From: Ganoderma boninense
Lineage: Eukaryota; Basidiomycota; Agaricomycetes; Polyporales; Polyporaceae
NCBI GenBank assembly: GCA_002900995.3
Contig: CM035312.1
Coordinates: 1,674,001-1,738,000 of the forward strand
Direction: 5' to 3'
DNA: 64,000 nt
Part shown: positions 52,703-63,500 of the stretch, piece after piece
How positions within the stretch are numbered: position 1 is the stretch's first letter
How the letters are laid out: each line of letters begins with the position of its first letter
The notes under the pieces: generated by a model
The model's database searches: none
What the model was told of the DNA's origin: nothing
Seen by the model: the letters and a program-made list of their open reading frames with translations, nothing else
Position numbers and translations under genes: made by a program

Positions 52703-53813
52703 ATGCCATCTGGACGGAAGTCAGGCTACTTTCAACCAACGGTCCCCGTGCCTCCACTGACTATCCTTTCCCTCGAGACTGAGTTAACTCACTTTCGCCA
52801 TTGCCTTCCTCTCTTGCTCGAAACTGAGCTCCGTCCCTTCGGTCTCCGCAACCATGCTCATCATCCCTACCGTTATCCTATCCCTCGGCGAGAGGGTACC
52901 CCGGAGAAGGATTGCCTAGACTGGTCGCAGTATCCCCTCACCCCTGATGTGGCTGCAGCTATTCGTCGCTGCATGGACACTATGTCTGTGCCTCTTCCTG
53001 TGTCCGCACGCCCTCGCTCTCGTCAGCCCACGCCCCTCCTGGCCAGTCACGCCAATCCACGCCCGCCCCCACCCTGCGATCTACACGCTCTCGTCAGTCG
53101 ACTCCCGCACGACAACCCACGCCAGGTCCATCGACTGATGACCCCGGCGTACTCTCCAGGCCGCTCCTGCGCCGGAAGAACGTTCGTTTTCCGACCGAGG
53201 ACCCTGATGGCGACGACGACGAACATGCACAGGACCCGAATGAGCAGGATGCCGACACGTCGAAGGTGGCAACGCCTGATACGGATGGGCTGATCGCAAA
53301 GCCTGATGGAGAGGTCGGTCGTCACAAGCGTGGATACTCGTTGAACGTCGTATTGAGATGGTCCCAATCGCGGATTAAATCCGTCAGGGACATGGTTCAC
53401 TCCTACGTCGAAGACTATCTCAATCATTCCTTGAGCGCGTCCAAGCAACCTTCGGGCGATGTCGAGAGCTTGACGAAGTTGGTGAGCGACGCGCATTGCC
53501 TAGTTTCTGAGGCGTCTTGCTCAGGCAAAAGTCAAATCTAGATTCTGGCAAAGAACCCTGGTGTCGTGGACGAGTACCGCGATGGCTGGCCCATTCGTGA
53601 TATGATTTACCTTCGTCTCAAGTACACGTCAGGCCGCTTCAAATGCGGGCAAGTGGTAGCGCAGGGAAAGAACTTCCCTCAAGACCTCAAGCAAGCACTT
53701 GTATGTGATTTAATCGTGGTGTTGTCCTCCGCGTCCTGACATAACTACAGAAAGATATTCGTGTTGGGCAGCAGGACAAGGGGAAGCAGTGCGCCGGTCG
53801 GGTGGTGTCCTGA
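52703..53813 (+). CDS. Uncharacterised Agaricomycete protein
   Basis: It starts at MPSGRKSGYFQP (52,703). Exon 2 starts at 53,160 after CTCTCCAG and encodes PLLRRKNVRFPTEDPDGDDD through VESLTKL (ends 53,481). Exon 3 is 53,542-53,700 (ILAKNPGVVDEYRDGWPIRD) and exon 4 is 53,751-53,813. The exon 1 donor is unresolved; several in-phase GT sites between 52,920 and 53,000 would work. The protein has a basic/acidic disordered middle and a compact helical C-terminus (DMVHSYVEDYLNHSL, MIYLRLKYTSGRFK). I recognise the C-terminal pattern from Agaricomycete hypothetical proteins only. No function is known. Its stop lies about 270 bp before the right arm of the inverted duplication. Confidence 0.65.
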
Positions 53814-54190
53814 TGTCGCCGGTCCGTGGGTGTATGTGTATGTCCTATGTAGTACAACATCCACAGAATCAGGATTTGAGCGGAAGGGAAACGTAGTCTG
53901 TTGTGCTGACTGACAATCACAATCGCGGAGCGTAGCGTAGCGTGCAATGTTGGTAGCTAGCATAGACTGAACCAAAACCGCCATTGAACGCCAATGAATC
54001 GGCCAAGGCCCTGTCTAGCGGTTGACCGTCGAGTGTGACTCGCTTGCGTGAGGACCACCCACGACAGCCAAGAGGCACTCACTCACCTAGTTCAATGACG
54101 CGGTCCTAGCATTGCTCCGAGCTACGACTGTCCGATGAGCTCACCACGGTGGAAGAGTCGTCCGGCGATGGGGGGCTTGGGCCTCACCGC

Positions 54191-54200
54191 GGTCGACACC
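54191..54200 (-). promoter_or_regulatory. GGTGTCGACC motif, minus-facing
   Basis: Counterpart of 50,660-50,669 in the right arm, in the context TTACTGCGGTGTCGACCGCG on the minus strand. Confidence 0.6.
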
Positions 54201-54802
54201 GCAGTAAGGAGAGGTCGGCGGAGAGGAGTCGATCTCGGGAGTAGATGTTGGCGAGTGGCGGCGAAGGGTGGATTGCGAGGCGGAGGGTAGAGGCGAAGAG
54301 ACGTAGACGTGAGAGGCCGGTGGGTGCGGAGAAGGAGACGATGGGGGACGATGGCCGCTGAGCGGCCGACGAGAGCGGAGACGACCTGCCGGAGCGCCGG
54401 ACTCCTGAAGTGGAAGGAGGTTCCGGCGATCACATGTACAGGTGCCCACCCAATGAGCGGACGAGACGACGTCAAGGTCAACATCGGCGCTCCCTGCTCA
54501 ACATCGGCTTCTTGACTTCAGTACCCGGCTTCCCCGGCTTCCTCGACTTCCTCGACGACTTCCCCGACCCCCCCCCCCGACGACCCCCCCGACCCCCTCG
54601 ACGACTTCCTCGACTTCCCATCTCTATACTCCGTCTCGGCTCAGCTTATCTTCACCTCACTCCGCCTGCGCTCCCTCATCATACTCATACTCGCCCGCCC
54701 TCCTCCGTCCGCCCTCCCTCCTCCATCTCCGCCCGCCTCCATCTCCGCCCGCCTCCATTCGTCTGGTCTACCCTCTTCCGCCCATCTCCTGAATCCTACT
54801 CT

Positions 54803-54812
54803 GGTGTCGACC
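54803..54812 (+). promoter_or_regulatory. GGTGTCGACC motif, plus-facing
   Basis: Counterpart of 50,028-50,037 in the right arm, about 220 bp before the ATG of the truncated 915-aa copy. Confidence 0.6.
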
Positions 54813-55032
54813 ATTGTGGGATTCTTTCCTTTTCCTCGCCGCACGCCCGTCGCCGCCCTCGTTTGCTTCACCTAGTGTTCGCCGCAACGTTTCGCTCCGG
54901 TGCGTATGAATTTCACGTCCTATGTTGCTAGTGCTGATTTGGTCACAGGGAATTGCTTGTAACCAACCATGCGGCTCAAGTACGTACCTCATCCCCTACT
55001 CTCCGGAGCTCCGCTGAGTCGTTTGCAGCAGC

Positions 55033-55227
55033 ATGAAGCTATCTGTTTTCTTACATGACGGCCAAGTCTACGTGTCGCCGACCCGCACCTCGTTCCCCTG
55101 TCAGGGCGTACCACCCGTTGATGATAGTCCGACCTCATCGCACGCCCCGCCGTCCACATGGCACCGCTGTATGTGGGCCAAGAAGGATTCTTTTCTTGTA
55201 TGTATCAATTTTGACCCTGTAGAATGA
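55033..55227 (+). pseudogene. Truncated copy of the 915-aa protein gene
   Basis: The first about 52 codons (MKLSVFLHDGQVYVSPTRTS through MWAKKD) match the start of the gene at 49,807, with one Arg-to-Cys change. After the duplication edge at 55,189 the frame runs into unrelated sequence (SFLVCINFDPVE) and stops. It keeps the full promoter, so it may still be transcribed. Confidence 0.85.
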
Positions 55228-55744
55228 TAACGCTTAATGCATGTATTTCCACAGGCCACATTCTTGGTATTGTTCAGACCTCCCACTCCGCCTATCCCAT
55301 TGCTCTAGACAGCGACTGCCGTCGATCGGCTGGTAGCTCGACATTCTCCAGACCGGACCTGGGCCGCCGTTGACTAGGTGGAAACCACGGTGAGTTCGCA
55401 GAGAAATGATGGTATCGTTCTCTTTGCCGAAATGTCGTTGTCGGCCTTAAATGTAAACTCCAACTCCAATTGTTCTTTCCCGCGGATCATTTCCCCTTTA
55501 AAAGGCCTCTGGTTTGGTGCCGCACCGATGTCCACACAGCGACGAAAGTTCTCCGCGATGGTCAGCTCTCGAACTCGGCCTTGTGCTTCTCGACAAGTGC
55601 GTTCATTCAACTTGTGCTCTGCTCGCATGCTCATAGAATCAGACACAGGAGCTGAGGCTGCTAGCGCGCCTCTACGCGGCCCGCGAAGTCTCGCCTCGTC
55701 AAGTTCGTCTCCCTACACGCGATGACGGCACGCAGAGATATCCA

Positions 55745-56017
55745 GTGCCAGAATATTACTTCCACCAGAACCATATTCAACCATACGTCCATGACTGCAA
55801 TGTCGTCGTCGTAGAAGGTTCCCGTCACCACCGATTCCGAATCTTCTTCAAATCTCACTCTCGTCTGAACATCAATTTGGCTATGCCAGTCGACGCCCCT
55901 GGAAGCATTCCCTTTCGGGGCGACATCCTGGTTATGAGAAGGGCGGAGCAAGGCGACCAGGTCGTGAATATGAGGTCGGGCGATGCTCGGATTGCTGACC
56001 TGTTGGTACCACGGTGA
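55745..56017 (+). CDS. Possible gene fragment, unknown
   Basis: An open frame of 90 codons whose central part (RGDILVMRRAEQGDQVVNMR, SGDARIADLLV) resembles the end of small Agaricomycete hypothetical proteins, in which a GD[IV].V.R core is followed by VN[LM]R..D. No start exon could be assigned between 55,230 and 55,745, and the frame end at 56,017 coincides with a possible GTGAGGAAC donor. It may be a fragment or an incompletely resolved gene. Confidence 0.4.
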   Translation: MPEYYFHQNHIQPYVHDCNVVVVEGSRHHRFRIFFKSHSRLNINLAMPVDAPGSIPFRGDILVMRRAEQGDQVVNMRSGDARIADLLVPR

Positions 56018-56840
56018 GGAACGCTCTTTCAGAACGTGTGGATGTACTAACCATATTCTGAGTTAGGTTTGCTCAGGATGTTCTGAGCCGCCGATCAGAG
56101 AAACCTACAGTTCGGCCACCTACATTCTACACTCTCTACCTTCCTCATGTCCGTCGTAGTCCTCGTCGTCGTGCAGGCAGAGCATAGTGTACAATAGCTG
56201 GAACCTCCTTCGACTCAGTCTCAGTCTCTTGCTTCGCGCAACATCCTTTCGCTCTGCGGTAACTGCTCAATCTATATGATATTCTCGCCTCCCTATGTTC
56301 CACATTGGACGACCATTCGGAGTTCTTGGCCTTGGCCGTTGCTTCTTAACCATCCTCAACTCGCCGATATAATCCTCCCCTTCCATGGGCTGAATTCGTC
56401 GGTTTTGCCATCGGACCCAGATCGCCTACTCTCTAGTAACAAGATTTCCTCGCGCCATTTCCACATATCCGCGTACATAGATACATAGACTCGTACACAT
56501 CTACAGCTGTCCAGCAGCACTCCCTCTTACGCGTGATTTCAGATCATCCACCCTCCACACAATGTACGCCCTCAAGTCGACGTCATTCTTCCTGCCCCTC
56601 GTCAGCAAACACAAGTGGGTGCAGAGCGGGCTCCGCGTCCCTTGTCCGTCCAAGCTCTCTTTGTCCAACTTCCGCAAGCCCACTCTTTCATGGAAGCCCT
56701 AGGTCGTCAGTCCTGGAAACCGCCTCGCTCAGCTCACAGGCCCCGCCACGCCGACAACGGCAACGACAGCGACCAGACCCACGCTGCACTCAAGATGGTC
56801 CGTTCTGTTGCCTCTCCCTGCTCTACCGTGTGCTAATCTA

Positions 56841-57255
56841 TGACACCACGAACCCCATGAAGGAGCTCCGCATTGACAAGCTGGTCATTAGTGCGTCTTC
56901 GATGCCCATTCTTTCGGTCTCAGTGGCCTGACCATGCCGCTACCACCCTCTCTGCATCATTTTTCTGCCCTTGTAGACGTCTCTGTCGGTGAATCGGGCG
57001 ATCGTCTGACGTGGTTATCGAAGGTGCTCTAGCCGCTCACCGGGCAGACCCCGGTCACGTCGAAGGCGCGGTACATTGTGCTCCAGTTCCGGATCCAGCC
57101 CAACGAGAATATTGTGGTGCGCGTCACGATCCAGGGCCCGAAGGCGGAGGAGATTTTCGAGCCCAAGCGCTCGCCTGGAGGATACGTGCCCAGAAGGAAT
57201 GGCAGCGCGACGATGACCGGGGTATCTGTCGTCAGCACGTCGAGGTCGGCTTCGA
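56841..57255 (+). pseudogene. RPL11: Broken ribosomal protein L11 (uL5) gene fragment
   Basis: Exon a (about 56,841-56,890) reads TNPMKELRIDKLVI, ending at a GTGCGT donor. Exon b starts at 56,977 after TTGTAG and continues in phase as NVSVGESGDRLTWLSKVL, then TAG at 57,030-57,032, then PLTGQTPVTSKARYIVLQFR, NENIVVRVTIQGPKAEEIF and a drifting RRNGSATMTG segment. This is the canonical uL5 N-terminal half with its intron retained, so it is a DNA-level duplicate and not a processed copy. The stop replaces the conserved Glu of VLEQL. The C-terminal 60 or so residues are missing; sequence then passes into the third copy of the accessory module. Confidence 0.9.
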
Positions 57256-57418
57256 GCTCCGCGATGAGGACAGCCGGGCGGGAGCTCGAGTGTAAAAGCG
57301 ACTCGCTGGGGCCACCATGCGGTGCCAGATGAGCGAGATAACTGGGGAGGCAAGTGCGTTCTCTGCGTAGGCCAAACCGGCGATGCGCGATAGCGCGACG
57401 GGTGGATGGGGTGCGCTC

Positions 57419-57700
57419 AGGAGTCCGTCAGGTCGTATCCGCTCTCGTCGGCCGCTCAGCGGCCATCGTCTCCTTCTCCTCACCCACCGGCCTCTCACCA
57501 ACAACCACTTCTCCCATGTCTCTTCGCACCTCTATTCCGCCTCGCTCGCCAGCATCTTCTCCCGAGATCCATTCTCCGCCGACCTCTCCTTACTGCGGTG
57601 TCGACCGCGGTGAGGCCCAAGCCCCCCATCGTTGGATAGATAGCGATAGCTTCCTTGTTGCTGGCCCTTCGTCGGACGACTCTTCCACCATGGTGAGCTC
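57419..57700 (+). repeat. Third, diverged copy of part of the duplicated module
   Basis: It is similar to 50,459-50,730 (+): the shared GTCGGCCGCTCAGCGGCCAT palindromic stretch, the CACCCACCGGCCTCTCAC tract, TTACTGCGGTGTCGACCGCG with core at 57,597-57,606, and GACGACTCTTCCACC near the end. It has several small deletions and one insertion (about 57,637-57,665). It is fused directly to the ribosomal L11 fragment. Confidence 0.85.
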
Positions 57701-57990
57701 CTCAGCCCCCTTTTACGATCCCGTTCTTGTTACCATTTCCCCTCGCGTACAGTGTCGTCGGACATGTATTACGATCTGTCCTTTGGTTGTAATATATGCA
57801 TCCCTAGTCGTCGCCGCTTTTCTAGGTCTGTCCAACCCGCCACAGCAGCGACCTCGTCCTCCCCCTCCCCGATCTCCTCCTTTGACGTTTCACACAATTC
57901 GCCCGAGACCACTGCCCGGTTAGATTAAAAACAAGTAATGTAGACAGATAGGTACTAATGACAACGGCTAAGGGGCAAAGGGGCATTGGC

Positions 57991-59491
57991 TTACACCCAA
58001 ACTTTAGATGGGGACGACGCACACACTTCCCCAGCCAGATCCCACATGGCTTTGTGCGTAAAATGGACGACAAAATGGCGGTTACCGCCTACCCACATCC
58101 GAGCCTGGTGAAGAAGCTCCCGCCCTCTTAAATACACCATGTCACCGGGACGGAGGCGAACCTTCAGCTTGAGCTCCGGAAATTCAAGGTAAGCACCATC
58201 AAAATCTCCGAAGTAGAAGATGCACGCCCAGGCCCAGTGGGGATCAGAGTTATCGCGATGGGGGGGCGAGCATCTATTGAACACGATTTCTCTCCCTTCG
58301 TGAATGAGGCCCCGATCCAACGCTTCCAGTGCGATCTGACTCTTGAATCTCTTCAGTCGGAAGTTTTGCACCTTTTTGAGGAGACGATGTTGTTCGGGGT
58401 CGATGAGCTCGAGCGCCTTTGTGACAAATGCGCTAAGGCCTTGCAGCTCCGACATGCATGTGCACGCTGCTTCCCAAGTTTCCCCCGTACGGATAATGTC
58501 AGAGGCAGTGACGGGATCGTCATGCTGGGGAGGGGTTTAACGGGCAAATTAAACGACGTGAAGAGAAAAGCGCTAACCGGATGTCCGACAGGGTGCCACA
58601 AACTAGCGAATCTGGTCGTCCCCCACAAAGGGCTATCAGTCTTGTAAGCCGCTCTCTTGTCATTCGCGACCTTTTGGTTCAGCTTCGCCTTAGCTCCCCA
58701 ATCCTCACAACTTTTAGCGACGTGTTCCTATCACAGGCGGAGGAGGTAAATTAGTATCAGAATTCTTTTTCGGTGCATCTGACACCCACAGTACCAAGGG
58801 GCCCGATAGCGTTGGGAAAGTGCCACACAACATCAAAATTGTCCTTCGAAACGGCACGACGAGGGATTATCCCATCGAATATGATCTCTCTTGTCTCCTC
58901 ATTTGGGCAGCCTTTGTCTCGAGCGTGTTTGGTCTTGGGCCCCAAAGCATCCACGGCCGTGCGCAATTTAAACGTTTCCAGTTGTACTGATAGCCCCTTC
59001 CATCACGTATTATGTAGCCAAGGAAAAAAGGGAGACGCACCTGTACCGTGGACGCAGGCCGCCCTAACACTCTTCGTCGCTAGACGTCGTTTTCCTGAAC
59101 ACACTTCGTCTCGCTGGCGATTCGCTGACTTGCCCTTCCAGGATCTAAGTCTTCTACAGATTTAGTCCGGTGTCAGTTAGGTGAGACAGTTGGAACAGCG
59201 CGCCGCGTACTCTTTCGCCAACTCGCGGAGCTCATCCCCCAGCTGTTCTTCAAATTCATGTATCCGCTTGTCTTCATCGTCGTCGTGATTCTCACCCCCC
59301 CCATCTGGAATGATCTCGCAGTCGCCTTGAGTGCACTCATCGTCGCTGCCATCGGAAATGTCGCTGAAGTCAGAGAGTGACTCTACAGGGGTGTTGCGAT
59401 CCAGGTACGCGGCCTGGGTTTCTCGGAGCCGACGGAAGGATGGGGCAGTAGTGTCCACTACGGAGAATTGAATTTTGGGCGAAAATTGCAA
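57991..59491 (-). CDS. 2OG-Fe(II) dioxygenase-like protein (possible TET/JBP type)
   Basis: Five exons (59,491-59,211; 59,153-59,041; 58,986-58,790; 58,727-58,578; 58,524-57,991) join in frame to 424 aa. The N-terminus is very acidic (SDFSDISDGSDDE), followed by a basic stretch (GKSANRQRDEVCSGKRRLAT). The C-terminal half shows a double-stranded beta-helix pattern: PPHRDNSDPHWAW gives the iron-binding H-x-D (residues 336 and 338), LRPGDMVYLRGRELLHQA gives the distal His (386), and GGNRHFVVHFTH gives the Arg (396) expected to bind 2-oxoglutarate. This arrangement is shared with TET/JBP-like proteins of Agaricomycetes, which oxidise 5-methylcytosine or thymine and are often found with DNA transposons; assignment to that subfamily is inference. 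It is divergent from the Tnp2 transposase gene, with motif-rich DNA between. Confidence 0.75.
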
Positions 59492-59691
59492 GGACAGAAG
59501 TGCCTTACTATCGAGAAGAAAGCGCCGTCCATGCAGGGAGGAGGAGTGAAAGGCGAGAACGGGGAGAGATGAAGAACAGAGGCTAAAGGCGAGACGAGAT
59601 GGTTATAGGGGTCAGCGGGGCATGTCGGGACCTTCCCATGTGATTCAACATGAGCTCAGATTCAGCGACGGCATCCTCAACAAATCACTTA

Positions 59692-59875
59692 GTTAGCAAC
59701 TGCCACAGCCATGGGAGAGACCCCCACGCACGCCCGCTTCCGCTGTGTCGATAGCAACCTCTGCTGGGCTGGTGCAGCCTCGGAGGAGATATCGGCACGT
59801 CTAGGAACCTCTCGCTCGTGGTTAGTAGCTGCCACAGCCACGGGAGAGAGATGTCATCCCACGCCCGCTTCCGTC
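59692..59875 (+). repeat. Two imperfect direct repeats, about 127 bp apart
   Basis: 59,692-59,745 and 59,820-59,875 share TTAG[CT]A[AG]CTGCCACAGCCA, GGGAGAGA and CCCACGC[ACGC]CCCGCTTCCG with one short insertion. They lie between the dioxygenase gene start and the motif cluster and may belong to the transposon's subterminal region. Confidence 0.7.
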
Positions 59876-60014
59876 ACAGGAATGCACGCTCACCTGCTCC
59901 GCTTAAACGTCTAGATCTGGGGAAATGGACGCTAAGATCCATCCAAGACAAACGGCGACTTGCGAGCTGTGGAACCGTACATTGGGTCCGTACATTGGGT
60001 CCAGGTATCACCAC

Positions 60015-60514
60015 GGTCGACACCGCAGCAAGACATAGACGAGAAACCTGACTCGGAATCCGACTAGTATGGTCAACACCATAAAGTGTCGATATTGGAG
60101 AAGGGCTTTCAAACGTAGTATATGGAGAGGAGGATTCATGGTGATGTGGGGGGGGAGGGGGGAGAAGATTGAGTCTGCGCCCGCGATGCGTGGGGAAGTA
60201 GACGGGGATGAGCGGCCCGAGACCCACTGGAGCCGACCGGTCATCGGAGCGGACCGCCCAGCCATGACATGTCAGACCCGGGCCCCGATCTCCTGCCATC
60301 TTTCCCTCTGACTTCTGTGTTGACCACAGTGTTGACCACAGTGGTTCTGGCTCTTCTACTCGTCCCCCAGTGCTATTGTGGTGTCGACCACGGTGGTACT
60401 TGCTTCTGGAGTTTCATCCTGCACCTGTTGGCGACGACTTCTGTGTCGACCACCCACCTATCCGGTCCCATCTTCTCCTGACCCTGCCGGACTGTGTTAC
60501 CTGCGGTGTCGCCT
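60015..60514. promoter_or_regulatory. Cluster of seven GTGTCGACC-type motifs before the Tnp2 gene
   Basis: Copies at 60,015-60,024 and 60,071-60,080 (minus-facing), and 60,316-60,325, 60,328-60,337, 60,380-60,389, 60,442-60,451 and 60,505-60,514 (plus-facing). The best match is GGTGTCGACC; variants include TGTGTTGACC and GGTGTCGCCT. Each is flanked by pyrimidine-purine alternation giving an imperfect palindrome. Arrays of short repeats in both orientations next to the transposase gene are characteristic of CACTA subterminal regions, where the transposase-complex protein binds. Confidence 0.65.
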
Positions 60515-60548
60515 GTGGTGGTCCCTGTACCCTCCCAGATTCTCGCTC

Positions 60549-63500
60549 ATGCCCGCGCGCCCATCAGCTCTTGCGCGTCGCCGAGCTCGCTATGCCACAC
60601 TAGCGACTCCACAGGATGCGACGCCAGAGAGACTAGCAGAAGAAATCGTAGGGTTGACAATCTCCAATGACGGGCTAGGAGTCTCGCAGCAATCAAATAG
60701 ACTTTGGACGTCAAGACAGCAGTTTCAAGAGTCGCGACCCCTCCTCGAGCGCGTTGGAGCGGCTTCTCTCAACGAGTCTCTTGCTGCGACGCTCCAGTCG
60801 TTGACCGCAGTATCCTCAACTTCTTCCTTCTCTCCTGCTCGTATGCCGGCTCCTCCACCATCCCTTCCTCGTTTAGATGAGCAGCGACCAACACTCTCCA
60901 CTACGGTTGAGGATTATTTAAAAGATGATATACCTCAACTCGTCACCACGTCTTCGTCAAGTCTTCCCATCCTCACGCAGCCTCCTTCCTCGGAATGGGA
61001 GTCTTTCCCTCCGTCTACCTCTGCTCAACAACAACCCACACGCACGCCGCAGTCCAGCATCATCTACGATATTCCCGACGAGAAGCAACTTCCTCGCAGG
61101 TTCCCCCGCCGTACAGCAGCACAGAAGGCTATCCAGGATGACCTTCAAATGGCTGCTGGTATAGGGTCCGATCTGGACGACTTGGAGAAGACCATAGCCC
61201 AGAAACCTACTGCCGAGTTATACGATCAGCTCCGTGGGCAGCTTGACGAGGCAAGGAAGTCTATTGGACTGCTCACGCGCCAGGATCCTCGTGTCCAAGA
61301 GAGCGGCGAATGTCTACGCGCTCGGTGTAACCGCATCCGTGAAACCCTCACGACATGGGCTGCAGTGATTGGTCTTCCAGACGCACCGCGCGTTGTCGAC
61401 ACAAGTAAGTCGCGATGTTCTCTACCACCTATCAACGTCTCACCAAGTTGCTAGGTCATCACTTCAAGCGTCTTATTGACGATTATGCGGAGCTTGCGCA
61501 AGTGTCTTTCTTGCTGGTTTTCATCTGTCAGGTTGTGATGGGTATCAGCCGGCGCGATGGCGACTTCCTTATAGGCATGGTCACGATTCTCTTGTCACTA
61601 GTTTGCGACAGTATAGACCCTGCCTCCGCTGCTATTCTGAGACACATGTTGAAGGTTTTGCCTTCTACCGTGGATACGGTCTCTTCCAGGTTCGGTATGG
61701 ATGCCAAGGTTATCATTCGCGCAGTGTGTCCCCATTGTCACGCCAATTACAACCCTGCAGACAGTCCTATCCCCTATCCTTCTACGTGTACCAACCATCC
61801 AACCCCCGAGTCTCAATGTAATACGCCTCTGTTGGATGAGATCGGGAAGCCCTTGAAGACGTGTTCCACCTACCCTTTCGAGGAATATATTGGCTCCCTT
61901 TTCTCCGATCCAGTCATCGAAAGGTACCTCACCTGCAACAAGATCCAGGGCTCTGCTCCATCCGTCGTCCGGACACCACATGATGCCCAATTTTTGCGCT
62001 CCTTCCAAGGTCAAGATGGGAAGTTGTTTTGCGATAGCCCCGATGGCGAGGCCAGGCTCACATTTGCGCTCTTCGTGGACTTTTTTGCTACAGAGGGTAT
62101 GAAAGAGCGCGGTCCTCACACATCATTGGGAATAGTGGCGTTAGCCTGCCTGGACCTCCCCATCGAAATCCGTTATAAACCAGAATACATGTATCTAGTT
62201 TGTCTTATCCCAGGGCCCAGCGAACCGACACTCACCCAGCTCAATCATTACATTGACCCCGTCGTTACCATTATGCTCGAATCGTGGCTCAAAGGCATAC
62301 AGCTTTCTCAAACTGCACTACGAGGGGAACTTGGTCTCCTAGTTCGTTGTGCTATAGCCCTTGTAGTGTGCGACCTTCCTGCAGCGAGGAAAACAAGCCA
62401 ACTTGTGGCTTCCACTTCGAAGATTTTCTGCTCTGTCTGTGACTGCTGGAACGTTCGTGACGAGGGAGGAAATCTCACCAGAGATTGGCGCAAGCTCCGT
62501 GGCCATCATGACTGCGATCAATGGAATATCCGGGATGTTGACGGCATGCGGTCTGCGGCTGAACAGTGGCGTGATGCGGAGAACTCATCAGTGCAGAAGG
62601 ATATTGTCGCTGAGCATGGCGTCCGGTGGTCACCTCTATGGCGCTTGCCCTACTGGAACCCATGTCGCCAACTTGTCGTTGATAGCATGCATTGTCTACT
62701 CGAAGGCCTGGTGAAATTCCATTGCCTCCAAGCCCTCAGACTCACTGAGGCAGCAGCGAACACTACTCCCGCTCGCCCTCCCGCATTTTCTTGGCCATTC
62801 GCTGTACCTTCCCTGACAGATGAAGTCACCGACGAGCATCCACAGTGGTCAGAAAATGACATGAAGGATGTTCAGAAAATACACGCTGCCCTTGCCGCTG
62901 AAATGTGGGAAGAAGACGATGTAGCTGTAGACCCCGAAGTGCAATCTCCAGCGCAACTGGAACAATACTTGGGCAGGCGGGCTTACCGTCCGCTTGCCTT
63001 TGTTGCAGCAGATGTGGGGGTGCAGCCTACCCCTGGTGGTCGAGGAGGGAAAGTTCGCAAAGCAGACATAGCTCAAGCATTAGTCAAATGGGTAAGCATT
63101 CCTCAAGATCATCCACGGCGATACGAAACGTCACTAACCTTGTCTGTGGTAGCGTCTCAAGCAGCCAAAGAGGTCAAGCCAACCAGAACGTACATTCATT
63201 ACTTCAGATGCTTTCAAGGCGTTCCATGGTGTAATCCGCGACACAATCACTCCGTCCTGGGTTAGCTCAGTCCCGCGCAATTTTGGCGCAGCAGCGGCTG
63301 GTACTCCAAAAGCAGATGAATGGCGTACAGTCTTCACCATCTACCTTCCGCTCTGCTTGATCTCACTCTTCGGCGGCACTCCGTCATCTAACAACGCTCA
63401 TCTTTACCAAATCCTGGATCACACGATGCAGCTTGTTCAGGCAGTACTCCTCGCCTGCACCCATACGACCAATGCCGACCGAATGCGGCAGTATCGGGTG

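Larger units (their letters stand above)
54080..55189 (-). repeat. 1.1-kb inverted duplication, right arm
   Basis: Reverse complement of 49,651-50,780. The inner edge is CACTCACCTAG... at 54,080, the outer edge ...AGAAGGATT at 55,189. Motif copies are at 54,191-54,200 (minus-facing) and 54,803-54,812 (plus-facing). It carries a copy of the 915-aa gene's promoter and start codon facing outward. Near-identity including non-coding DNA indicates a recent event or ongoing gene conversion. Confidence 0.93.

Noticed and set aside
49651..55189. Interpretation as one 5.5-kb DNA transposon with 1.1-kb terminal inverted repeats
   Set aside because: The left outer edge lies inside the coding sequence of an intact 915-aa gene and no target-site duplication flanks the arms. 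A local inverted duplication fits better.
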